Shown one piece after another: positions 15,891-23,806 of a stretch of 41,537 nucleotides of DNA. Position 1 is the stretch's first letter; every line of letters starts with the position of its first letter. Made by a program: the position numbers and the translations under genes. Below the pieces are notes generated by a model. The model searched no databases. It had not been told where the DNA came from and saw only the letters and a program-made list of their open reading frames with translations. Source of the stretch: Bacteroidota bacterium (lineage in GTDB: Bacteria > Bacteroidota > Rhodothermia > Balneolales > Balneolaceae); contig JAAAOB010000167.1 in NCBI GenBank assembly GCA_009909035.1, forward strand, positions 1-41,537, given 5' to 3'.

Positions 15891-17072
15891 ATGTTAACTG
15901 ATCCTACTACACTCTTTTGGCTGCAATCGTTTTCATTGCTCTTTCTGCTTTTCACATCGGCTGTACTTCTCCGAAACAGGATCGAATTTACACATTTAAG
16001 CCGTACGCAACAGCTATCGGGCCGTCATCCCCGAATCTCTGTCTGCGTTCCTGCTCGTAATGAAGAACACACGATCGAAACTCTGCTCCAATCTATTTGC
16101 AAACAGCAATATCCGAATCTTGAACTTCTTGTTCTGGATGATCATTCCACGGATGCCACATCAGACGTGATTGATGCCGTGCAACGTCAATATCCCCGCG
16201 TAATTCAAAAAATTTCGGGGCAGCCCAAACCCAACGACTGGCTGGGGAAGCCCTGGGCCTGTCAGCAGCTTGCAGAACACGCCGGGGGTGAGCTGATCTT
16301 GTTTCTCGATGCCGATACCGAACTTATGCCTGGTATGCTCAGGCAGACTGCCGCCGCCTTTGAGCACTATAACCTGGATATGATAACCGTCTGGCCCAAA
16401 CAAATCACAGGTTCATTTTGGGAGCGAATGCTGGTTCCATTGATTTACTACGCTCTGTTATCGCTGCTTCCCGCCATCTACGTCTTTCGATCCCCACGCT
16501 GGGTGCCGGGAATTCTCAAATCCAAGATAGCCCCCTTCTTTTCGGCAGCAAATGGGCAATGCATTGGATTCAAATCAACATCGTATCGCGCCATCGGGGG
16601 GCATCAATCTGTTAAAAATAAGGTCGTTGAAGATGTAGAACTCGCAAAATTAGCTAAATTCAATGGATTGACTCTGCGGATGTTCAGCGGTGTTGGTTCA
16701 ATTAGCTGCAGAATGTATCGGTCGGAACAAGAGATTTTCAACGGGCTCAGAAAGAACTTTTTTGCCGGCTTTAATAAGTCAATTCCCCTGTTCCTTTTCA
16801 TGGCTGCCATTCATATCGTTGTATATATTTTGCCTTTCATCCTGCTTCCCTACTCATGGATTGCCGGGTATCCGGCCGTACTGTTTATGTCTGTAGCTTG
16901 TGTAACCATCATCCTGCTGCACCGAACCATACTCGCTATTTGGTTTAACTGGAACCCGATATACGGTTTTTTTCATCCCATTTCAGTTTTATGGTTTCAG
17001 CGGCTGGCGGCTGTAACACTTCTCGACCATGTTCTGGGGCGCAGCGTGGTGTGGAAAGACCGCAATGTATAG
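15891..17072 (+). CDS. Membrane-anchored family 2 glycosyltransferase, CruC/CrtQ-like
   Basis: A 393-residue GT2 enzyme. After an N-terminal membrane helix (about 9-27) the catalytic domain shows VPARNEE (53-59), DDHSTD (83-88), the metal-binding LDAD (139-142), the subgroup hallmark WLGKPWAC (117-124) and VEDVEL (246-251). Two or three more helices lie in the C-terminal part (about 295-350). This layout matches transferases such as CruC of green sulfur bacteria and CrtQ of staphylococci, which add a sugar to hydroxylated carotenoids. The divergent CrtC-like gene (84 bp between starts) would supply the hydroxyl. No phytoene synthase or desaturase is in the window, so the assignment rests on family and neighbour. 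Confidence 0.75.
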   Translation: MLTDPTTLFWLQSFSLLFLLFTSAVLLRNRIEFTHLSRTQQLSGRHPRISVCVPARNEEHTIETLLQSICKQQYPNLELLVLDDHSTDATSDVIDAVQRQYPRVIQKISGQPKPNDWLGKPWACQQLAEHAGGELILFLDADTELMPGMLRQTAAAFEHYNLDMITVWPKQITGSFWERMLVPLIYYALLSLLPAIYVFRSPRWVPGILKSKIAPFFSAANGQCIGFKSTSYRAIGGHQSVKNKVVEDVELAKLAKFNGLTLRMFSGVGSISCRMYRSEQEIFNGLRKNFFAGFNKSIPLFLFMAAIHIVVYILPFILLPYSWIAGYPAVLFMSVACVTIILLHRTILAIWFNWNPIYGFFHPISVLWFQRLAAVTLLDHVLGRSVVWKDRNV

Positions 17073-17186
17073 CACTGATGCTTTGCTTCTTTAGTAGATG
17101 CCATGGGTAGAGCTGATAGCGAAAATAGTCCCGATTCAATCGTAAACAGGTAGTAATTCTGTGCTAAAATCTTGATATTGCGTCAT

Positions 17187-18104
17187 ATGCAAAGTGTAGT
17201 CGAAAAATTTATCCGTTATCTCAGAATTGAGCGGAATTCATCGGTTCATACGATGACTTCCTACCGAACAGATTTGGAACAATTTTTTGTATTTCTTGCT
17301 TCCCGTTACGACAAACCGGCCGATTGCATCGACCTTCGCACGATTGAACGGTTGGATATACGTCTCTGGCTCGGGGAGCTTTCAGAATCAGGGCTGGCCC
17401 GCAGTACCATCGCCAGAAAAGTGGCCTCACTGCGTTCATTCTTTAAATACAGTTACAAACGCGGCCACATACCCAAAAATCCTGCCCATCTGCTCATTGT
17501 GCCCAAGCAGAAAAAGCGCCTTCCAGAAACGCTTCAACCACTCGATATTGACCGTTTAATGGAGCTTGCGGAAGGATCATCCCCTGATGAGATCCAGAAT
17601 CGGGCCCTGTTTGAACTCCTTTTTGGAACCGGAATCAGGCTCAGTGAACTTACCGGGCTGAATCTGAAGGATCTCAATTTTGAAAAAAAAGAGATGATTG
17701 TTCAGGGAAAAGGCAATAAACAGCGGATTGTACCATTAGGATCAAAAGCACTGACTGCAATAAAAAAACACCTTGATCACCGGCCTCTTTTATACGATAA
17801 AAGAACGGACACCGATGCTAAAAAGTCACTGTTTCTCGCGCCGGGCGGCCAGCGTATTTATGCCAGGCACGTTCAGAGGATTGTAAAATCATGTATCGAA
17901 CGTGTAAGCGAGATATCACAAAAAAGCCCGCACGTTCTCAGGCACAGTTTTGCCACACACCTTTTGAATGCAGGGGCCGACATCAGGGTCATCAAAGAAT
18001 TATTGGGACATAAAAACCTGTCAGCAACACAAATTTACACGCATACAAGCGTTGAACATTTAAAAAACATATACAACCAGGCCCATCCAAGGGCAGAACA
18101 ATAA
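17187..18104 (+). CDS. Site-specific tyrosine recombinase XerC/XerD-like
   Basis: A chromosome-dimer-resolution type recombinase. The ATG at 17187 gives 305 residues starting right before the SAM-like DNA-binding domain; upstream TTG codons at 17172 and 17178 would add five or three residues and cannot be excluded. All catalytic residues are present: Arg151 (GTGIRLSEL), Lys175 (QGKGNK), His249 and Arg252 (HVLRHSF), His275 (LLGHKN) and the nucleophile Tyr284 (IYTHTS). Nothing around it suggests an integrative element: no att-like repeats or phage genes are seen, and hpf and hprK follow directly. It is probably the housekeeping enzyme; XerC versus XerD cannot be decided. Confidence 0.9.
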   Translation: MQSVVEKFIRYLRIERNSSVHTMTSYRTDLEQFFVFLASRYDKPADCIDLRTIERLDIRLWLGELSESGLARSTIARKVASLRSFFKYSYKRGHIPKNPAHLLIVPKQKKRLPETLQPLDIDRLMELAEGSSPDEIQNRALFELLFGTGIRLSELTGLNLKDLNFEKKEMIVQGKGNKQRIVPLGSKALTAIKKHLDHRPLLYDKRTDTDAKKSLFLAPGGQRIYARHVQRIVKSCIERVSEISQKSPHVLRHSFATHLLNAGADIRVIKELLGHKNLSATQIYTHTSVEHLKNIYNQAHPRAEQ

Positions 18105-18121
18105 CTTAAATTTCGATATTT

Positions 18122-18421
18122 ATGAAAACGACGTTCACAGCACGCCATTTTGATGCCAGCAATGATCTCAAGCAGTTTAGTCTCGATGCCGTTGAAAAAC
18201 TTGACCAGTTCTTTGATAAAATCATTGTGTGTGACATCGTGCTACAGCCCGGCCAGGATGATGAAAATCCATATAAAGCCGAGCTCAATGTAAAGGTACC
18301 CAAGCAGCTTCTGAATGTATCGGAAAAAGCACCCTCATACGAACAGGCGATAAACACAGCTGTAGAAACGGCCATCCGCCGCATAAGAAAATATAAAACC
18401 AAGCATTTTGAGCATAACTAA
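18122..18421 (+). CDS. hpf: Ribosome hibernation promoting factor (short HPF/YfiA family)
   Basis: A 99-residue protein with the beta-alpha-beta-beta-beta-alpha layout of the family: the N-terminal MKTTFTARHFDASNDLKQF, the central strand segment KAELNVKVP, and the helix SYEQAINTAVETAIRRIRKYK. It binds the decoding and mRNA channel of 30S subunits and silences ribosomes in stationary phase. It lacks the extra C-terminal dimerisation domain of long HPF, so it is the short form. It begins 17 nt after the recombinase gene and ends 9 nt before hprK, consistent with one transcript. Confidence 0.9.
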   Translation: MKTTFTARHFDASNDLKQFSLDAVEKLDQFFDKIIVCDIVLQPGQDDENPYKAELNVKVPKQLLNVSEKAPSYEQAINTAVETAIRRIRKYKTKHFEHN

Positions 18422-18430
18422 ACCTTTTTT

Positions 18431-19459
18431 ATGCCATTAAAGAACCAAAAACCTATACCGGGGAAAGAAAAAATAGCCGTTTCAAAGCTGCTGAATAATT
18501 TTCAAAAAGATCTTCGGATCGATGTTGATCTTGTCTGCGGGGAGGCCAATGCCGAAACCTCTTTTATTAAGGATAAGGATCTGCACCGGCCGGGATTAGC
18601 CCTTGCCGGATACATTGACCTGTTTACCTATCAAAAGGTACAGATCATTGGGAACACCGAATCCAGGTATCTTGAAAATTTATCCCCGGACAAACGGATT
18701 GCGTCTTTTAAGGAGTTCACCTCCTTTGATATCCCCCTGATCATCTGTACCGCCGGAAACAGACTCCCCGATGCGCTGGTTCAAATTGCCCGCAAACGGG
18801 GAATTCCCGTGGCAATCACACCGGTGGAAACATCAAAATTTATGTTTCTGCTGCGTGATTTTTTGCAAGATTATTTTGCCCTTCAATCAATGGCACACGG
18901 CACAATGGTTGATGTGTACGGCATCGGAATTTTGATTAGCGGCAAATCCGGTATCGGTAAAAGCGAAGTGGCCCTCGACCTGGTGGAAAGAGGACACCGG
19001 CTTGTTTCCGATGATGTGGTGATGCTGACCAAGAAAAGCAACATTCTGATTGCGTCTGCCACGGAAATGAATAAACACTTTATGGAAATCCGTGGATTAG
19101 GTATATTGAACGTTTTGTCAATGTTTGGAATACGTTCCATCCGTTATCAAAAGCGGCTTGAAGTGATTTTGGAACTCTCATTATGGGAGGATACCAGCAG
19201 TGTAGAACGAACAGGCCTCGATAATGAAACAACTGATATACTGAATACGTCTATACCACTGATAAAGCTTCCGATTACCCCCGGTAAAAATATTACAGTG
19301 ATCGCCGAGGTAATTGCGATGAACTATCTTCTTAAACATTATGGTTATGATGCGGCGGAAGAGTTTCAAAATAAAGTGCATTCACACATAGCAAAGAAAA
19401 AAAACAGCCCGGATATGCCAAATAGAGCGGTTGAGTACTTTGAAGGAGATTTTGAATAA
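18431..19459 (+). CDS. hprK: HPr(Ser) kinase/phosphorylase
   Basis: A bifunctional enzyme that phosphorylates and dephosphorylates a serine of HPr or an HPr-like protein. The length of 342 residues is slightly above the Gram-positive norm. The C-terminal catalytic domain has HGTMVDVYG with His156, the P-loop SGKSGIGKSE (170-179), the DD pair 194-195 (LVSDDVV) and the hallmark EIRGLGILNV (219-228). The N-terminal half (1-130) is the usual DRTGG-like domain. HPr and PTS transporters are not in the window; in many non-Firmicutes HprK works outside sugar PTS uptake. Confidence 0.92.
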   Translation: MPLKNQKPIPGKEKIAVSKLLNNFQKDLRIDVDLVCGEANAETSFIKDKDLHRPGLALAGYIDLFTYQKVQIIGNTESRYLENLSPDKRIASFKEFTSFDIPLIICTAGNRLPDALVQIARKRGIPVAITPVETSKFMFLLRDFLQDYFALQSMAHGTMVDVYGIGILISGKSGIGKSEVALDLVERGHRLVSDDVVMLTKKSNILIASATEMNKHFMEIRGLGILNVLSMFGIRSIRYQKRLEVILELSLWEDTSSVERTGLDNETTDILNTSIPLIKLPITPGKNITVIAEVIAMNYLLKHYGYDAAEEFQNKVHSHIAKKKNSPDMPNRAVEYFEGDFE

Positions 19460-19572
19460 AATTTCGTAACATTTTGCCGTTTCATTACTCTTGTAAATAG
19501 ATGGATTGAATTTAGAAAGATTGATGGAACCCCGGGTGTTGGCTTTCACACATACAGTTCACTTAATAAATT

Positions 19573-20547
19573 ATGTCAAGCAGAAACCACTACGTTTACG
19601 ATGAAGATCAGTGCAGGTTTATACGGGTAGATTACGACAAGAAAGAGCGTTACTTCCATACTTTTTCAATATGGCTGGTAACAGGTGTTGTATTTGCGTG
19701 TATCGGACTTGCCGCACTTTCAAGTCATGTGGGAACACCCGCGGAACTGGCTCTTGCGGCTGAAAACCGGGCCCTTACCAGCCAGCTTGAAGTCACAAAA
19801 GAATCTATTCTGGACCTGGAACATCAGGTTCGGGGCATTGCCGAGCGTGATGATAAAATGTACCGGTCAGTGCTTGGTCTCGACCCTGTCTCTTTGGAAG
19901 AGAGAGAACCGGGGATTGGCGGTGCCGATATCTATTCTGAATTCGATCTTTACAGCAAAGACACCTCTGAACTACTGAAATGGACGGCTTCCAGACTCGA
20001 TAATCTTGAACGAAGAATAAACGTCCAAAAATTATCCTTTACCGAGATACAGCAATTCTACAATGAGAACCAGGAGCGATTGCGGCACATACCGGCAATC
20101 CGGCCCGTTAACGGGTTGCTGCTGAGTGGTTTCGGCATGCGCACCCATCCTGTGTTTAACTACAAGCGAATGCATGACGGGATCGATTTCCGCGCAGATA
20201 TTGGAACCGAGCTCTTTGCAACCGGTGATGGCGTAGTGAAATATGCCTCCAGGAACGGGAATTATGGAAATCTGCTTGTGATCGATCACGGCTTTGGCTT
20301 CGAAACCCGCTTCGCGCATATTTCTGCATTCGCTGAAGGTATTCGCGTGGGCACCAAAGTAACACGCGGCGAACTGGTTGCCTACTCCGGAAACACCGGG
20401 CTTACAAACGGACCGCATCTTCACTACGAAATTCATTTGAATGGTGAACCAGTGAATCCACTTCACTACCTCTTTGCAGATGTCACCCCTGAGGAGTATT
20501 TGATGTACCAGGAGATTGCCGAATCAAATCCGAATTCAATGGATTGA
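19573..20547 (+). CDS. Membrane-anchored M23 family metallopeptidase (peptidoglycan endopeptidase type)
   Basis: A 324-residue protein with a cytoplasmic head, one transmembrane helix (about 31-50), a periplasmic coiled coil (about 57-95) and a LytM/M23 domain (about 180-300). The zinc ligands are all present: His201 and Asp205 in MHDGIDF, and His284 in HLHYE, with His282 as the catalytic partner. It should therefore be able to cut peptidoglycan cross-links, unlike degenerate NlpD- or EnvC-type activators. The leading segment RNHYVYDEDQCRFIRVDYDKKER is common in Bacteroidota M23 proteins. It sits 113 bp after hprK, probably with its own promoter. Confidence 0.9.
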   Translation: MSSRNHYVYDEDQCRFIRVDYDKKERYFHTFSIWLVTGVVFACIGLAALSSHVGTPAELALAAENRALTSQLEVTKESILDLEHQVRGIAERDDKMYRSVLGLDPVSLEEREPGIGGADIYSEFDLYSKDTSELLKWTASRLDNLERRINVQKLSFTEIQQFYNENQERLRHIPAIRPVNGLLLSGFGMRTHPVFNYKRMHDGIDFRADIGTELFATGDGVVKYASRNGNYGNLLVIDHGFGFETRFAHISAFAEGIRVGTKVTRGELVAYSGNTGLTNGPHLHYEIHLNGEPVNPLHYLFADVTPEEYLMYQEIAESNPNSMD

Positions 20548-20648
20548 TCCGGCCAGCATCCATTCCCCCTCTCGTCAGCCAACCTTCAGGTTCTATATGG
20601 CAGAACACCAACCATTTAGAGTCGCTACGTTCTGCTATCTGTCTGAAC

Positions 20649-22013
20649 CTACGTTTCTACAGGTTTTAACCCATCCAGGACCCAGGGCATAAGTTCCGAA
20701 ACGGTGGGATGAACAAGGACCACCTTCCGGTATTCACGGCACGGTATCTGGCTGTGCATGATGGCCGCAAACATATTGATAATTTCATCGCCACCGGGGC
20801 CGAGCACCGATGCTCCAAGCACCAGGTCCGTGTCGGCATCCACCAGAAGTTTGGCAAATCCTTTCGTTTCCCCCATCTCTTTTGCACGGCTGATTTTACT
20901 CATCTGCCGGGTCGCTTTCAAGACATTATAGCCGTATTCAAGTGCCTCTTTTTCAGTCATGCCCACCCGGCCCAGCGGTGGATCCGTAAAAAGCCCATAA
21001 ATCACATTTCTTTGCGAGATAGCGCGATCTCCACCGTTCAGCACATCGAGTACGATTTCTGCGTCGTTAACCGAGGTGTGCGTGAATGCTCCTTCTCCAT
21101 TTACATCCCCAACGGCAAACACGCCCTCCGTTCCGGTTCTGCAGTAATCATCTACTTGAATATATCCACGCTGATCCATTTCCAGTTGCGCTGCTTCAGC
21201 GTTAATCTTATCGCTGTTTGGCCTCCTGCCGGCAGCAATAAGAAGGTGGCTTCCGTTAAGTGTATCTCCTGATGACAATTTCAGCTCGATATTCCCATCC
21301 TTTCCGGATACCGATGACGCCTCTGAATTACAGTGTACAGTTACGCCCTCATCTTCAAGAATTTCACGAATGGATTCCGCAACATCTCTATCCTCACTCG
21401 GCATCAGTTGATCTCCGCGCTGAATGATGGTGACATCACACCCGAACCGCCGGTACACCTGGCTGAACTCTACTCCAATATAACCACCACCTATGATAAG
21501 CAGGTGCTCCGGGAGTTCTTCCATTGCCAGCAGCCGCTCACTATCCATCCACGGAACGCTATCCAGACCGTCAATTGGCGGAGCAAACGGCCGGGTGCCG
21601 GTATTAATATAAATGTGGTCACCTTTAATCTGTCTCCCTCCCGCCTTTATTGTTTTTGGGCCCGTAAATTGTCCCCATCCTTTAATGAGTTCTACATTTT
21701 CGGAGCCTTCCATCCATTGCTCCAGCCCGTTACTTGCACCATTCCGGATCTCATTCATTCGTTCTCTTACCCGGCCATAATCTACTGATACAGATCCGGT
21801 AGTAAAGCCATAAACATCACCTCTTCTTGCCATGTGAATAGCACGAGCACTTGCCACCATCGTTTTTGTGGGTGTGCAGCCATAATTTACACAGCTGCCT
21901 CCTACTTTATTTCCCTCAATTACAGCTATTGTATCTCCTGATGGTATAAGCCTCCCCAAAAGTGTACCCGTTGCCTGTCCAGTTCCTAAAATAATATGGT
22001 CAAATGATTCCAT
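20649..22013 (-). CDS. FAD-dependent pyridine nucleotide-disulfide oxidoreductase
   Basis: A 454-residue class I disulfide reductase. The FAD motif GTGQATG is at 10-16, where the usual third Gly-x-Gly pattern is slightly altered (Gln and Thr). The redox disulfide is Cys41-Cys46 in GGSCVNYGCTPTK, the NAD(P)H motif is IIGGGYIGVEF (about 174-184), and the FAD C-loop is VFAVGDVNG. The C-terminal HPTVSE keeps the catalytic His-Glu pair, unlike the other paralogue in this window (5948-7429). It resembles the group annotated as mercuric reductase or dihydrolipoyl dehydrogenase, without a heavy-metal domain. It stands alone between convergent and tandem neighbours. Substrate unknown. Confidence 0.85.
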   Translation of the reverse strand: MESFDHIILGTGQATGTLLGRLIPSGDTIAVIEGNKVGGSCVNYGCTPTKTMVASARAIHMARRGDVYGFTTGSVSVDYGRVRERMNEIRNGASNGLEQWMEGSENVELIKGWGQFTGPKTIKAGGRQIKGDHIYINTGTRPFAPPIDGLDSVPWMDSERLLAMEELPEHLLIIGGGYIGVEFSQVYRRFGCDVTIIQRGDQLMPSEDRDVAESIREILEDEGVTVHCNSEASSVSGKDGNIELKLSSGDTLNGSHLLIAAGRRPNSDKINAEAAQLEMDQRGYIQVDDYCRTGTEGVFAVGDVNGEGAFTHTSVNDAEIVLDVLNGGDRAISQRNVIYGLFTDPPLGRVGMTEKEALEYGYNVLKATRQMSKISRAKEMGETKGFAKLLVDADTDLVLGASVLGPGGDEIINMFAAIMHSQIPCREYRKVVLVHPTVSELMPWVLDGLKPVET

Positions 22014-22333
22014 TGATGCGTGTGTATTAGATTAAAAAGGCCTGTGAATAGTACTTTTCTGTAAAAAAGCAGGTGCCATTTCACGCACTGAACCGTAGCC
22101 AAAGAGCCGCGTGAGTGCACTCTTAAAGCATACCATTTATTTTACAATTCATCCAATATTCTTCTCTCTCCTTTAGGCTGCCTTTTGTATTCAATCGGTG
22201 GGTCACGCATCGGTGTATGCCCTCCTGTCAAGAGTCTGTAATTAAAAACACCCTATGGCATGTGGCGCAATCTGCAGGCCACTGCCATAGGGTGATACCA
22301 TCGTAAGTGCCAATGCTGGCCAGATGTTCGTAC
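22014..22333. other. 320-bp intergenic region
   Basis: This stretch holds the upstream region of the disulfide oxidoreductase gene and the terminator of the type IX cargo gene (listed separately). The remaining 230 bp has no convincing open reading frame or RNA; weak CACGC/GCGTG symmetry around 22081-22115 is all that was seen. Confidence 0.5.
22243..22294 (-). terminator. Strong intrinsic terminator of the T9SS cargo gene
   Basis: On the minus strand a 12-bp perfect stem (22249-22260 with 22283-22294, outer sequence CACCCTATGGCA) continues, after one bulged base, into five more pairs (GTGGC/GCCAC), closing an 11-nt loop. It is followed by TTTTTAATTA on the minus strand. It lies 40 bp beyond the stop codon at 22334. 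Confidence 0.88.
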
Positions 22334-23461
22334 CTACTTAATCAGCGTCATTTTGCGAGTCAGAACCTGTCCATTCGCTGCCAGCCGGTAAATGTAGCTT
22401 CCGCTCGCCAGGCCTTCAGCACCAAATGAGACCGTATAATCACCGGGCGATTGGTTTTGGTTTACGAGGGTAGCCACATGTTCTCCTGTAATTGAGTAGA
22501 CGCTTAGCTGTACATTGGATGATTCAGACAGCTGATAGGCAATCGTTGTACTTGGATTAAACGGATTTGGAAAATTCTGCTCAAGCTCTACCGCTCGCGG
22601 AACTTCTGCAACCGTTTCATCGGTCGAAGTGTTTAATCCAGATATGGTCGTCACGTCTGCAGTAAGCGTCTGTTGATCAAACTCTCCCGTCGTCGGGTCA
22701 ATACTACCTGATATAGATGCGACAGAAATACCATTAACTGTAATATAATCAACAGATACTGTGCTAAATTCAAAGCCGAAGGAGCTGCGGGTTTCGGTTT
22801 CAACCAATCGTAAAACATCAAACTCGCCATCGTCAGTGATAACTTTTCCCCAGGCATCAATCTCAACTGTAACCGAAACTTCTGTTGTAGAGGTAGACCC
22901 ACCGAACGACGATTCTTGCGTATAGTCATAGCTCCAGGTATCCTCAAATGTTGCCGGGAGCTGAAATTCAATGATCCCGGGTTTAAACAGTTCAACAGAT
23001 GAAGGATCAGTTTCTCCCTCCTCAACCATCACGGTTCCCAGCAGTGTCAATTCACTCTCATTTAAAATATTATATTGATAGATGTTAAATGAAAGCGTGT
23101 CGGTTATGAACTCTGCAAAAACGACTTGACTTGCCTGCTGCAGGTGTGGATCGTCATTGAGTGGTGCACCATCTGTATTCGAAGAGAAAGTAATAGTGCC
23201 GGTAGCTGATAACGTTTGATCATAAGTGAGTGTTGTAAAATCCCAGGTTTGATCGGCTCCGGATGCCTCAAGCAGGGGCGCAATATTTTCAGAATCCTCG
23301 CTTGTGGAAGATTCGATATCAAAATTTCCCTGCAGGACCTGCTCAAGAGACGTTTGGGTGATGGTAATTTGAGACAATGAAACCTCTGCTAATCCAAAGG
23401 ATATGATTAGTAATACTATCGCTATTTTTACTCCTGACTGTAACAGTGAATGAATTTTCAT
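22334..23461 (-). CDS. Secreted protein with type IX secretion C-terminal sorting domain
   Basis: The start at 23461 (MKIHSLLQSG) gives 375 residues with a good signal peptide ending near VSLSQ; the longer frame from 23527 would bury the signal. The C-terminal 80 residues are a type A sorting domain: the linker NFPNPFNPSTTIAY, then QLSVYSITGEHVATLV, SPGDYTVSF, and the ending TRKMTLIK. Such proteins cross the outer membrane by the type IX system and are then released or surface-attached. The main body (about 30-290) is rich in Thr, Ser, Asp and Glu and looks all-beta; no catalytic motif or named domain is recognised. It is monocistronic, with its own strong terminator. Confidence 0.85.
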   Translation of the reverse strand: MKIHSLLQSGVKIAIVLLIISFGLAEVSLSQITITQTSLEQVLQGNFDIESSTSEDSENIAPLLEASGADQTWDFTTLTYDQTLSATGTITFSSNTDGAPLNDDPHLQQASQVVFAEFITDTLSFNIYQYNILNESELTLLGTVMVEEGETDPSSVELFKPGIIEFQLPATFEDTWSYDYTQESSFGGSTSTTEVSVTVEIDAWGKVITDDGEFDVLRLVETETRSSFGFEFSTVSVDYITVNGISVASISGSIDPTTGEFDQQTLTADVTTISGLNTSTDETVAEVPRAVELEQNFPNPFNPSTTIAYQLSESSNVQLSVYSITGEHVATLVNQNQSPGDYTVSFGAEGLASGSYIYRLAANGQVLTRKMTLIK

Positions 23462-23806
23462 AGAACATTGATTTAATTTTGGGTTCGCTATATTCTTTAT
23501 GCGCAGAATTTTACTAACAATGGCCATTTTTTGTAAAAATATCTGAATTCTATCCTTCCGGAATGATGATTCGGCTTTTCCATGACGTTACATCCTACAA
23601 ATCCTCTCCAACTCACCACACTCCGCCACGTTCACTACACCTTTTCCGGACATACTACCGGTCTCTCTATTTTCTCAGTTACATTTCACAGATAGTTATT
23701 CTGATTTATGCTGTACGGGAAAAATGTGGTTTGGCAGATCTGACTATTTTTGGCTATTGTGTATTGGTTTAACAACTTTTTTGACCAAATCTACCCGGTA
23801 TATGCT
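23462..23806. other. 345-bp divergent intergenic region
   Basis: Holds the start regions of the T9SS cargo gene (leftward) and the D-aminoacylase-like lipoprotein gene (rightward). Apart from the promoter candidate at 23731-23760 nothing specific was found. A 69-codon frame at 23563-23772 has low-complexity composition and no family resemblance. Confidence 0.5.
23731..23760 (+). promoter_or_regulatory. Candidate promoter of the D-aminoacylase-like gene
   Basis: TTGGCA (23731-23736) and TATTGT (23755-23760) are separated by 18 bp and match housekeeping promoter hexamers at 5 of 6 and 4 of 6 positions. The TTTGG overlapping the first box would also fit a Bacteroidetes -33 element. The start codon is 47 bp downstream. 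Confidence 0.35.

Noticed and set aside
17187-18104. Tyrosine recombinase considered as an integrase of a mobile element
   Set aside because: Length and motifs match housekeeping XerC/D, it is followed by hpf and hprK, and no tRNA, att-like direct repeats or cargo genes flank it.
20600-20635. GCAGAAC / GTTCTGC inverted repeat between the M23 and oxidoreductase genes as terminator
   Set aside because: The loop is over 20 nt, there is no T run on either strand, and pairing is only seven bases.
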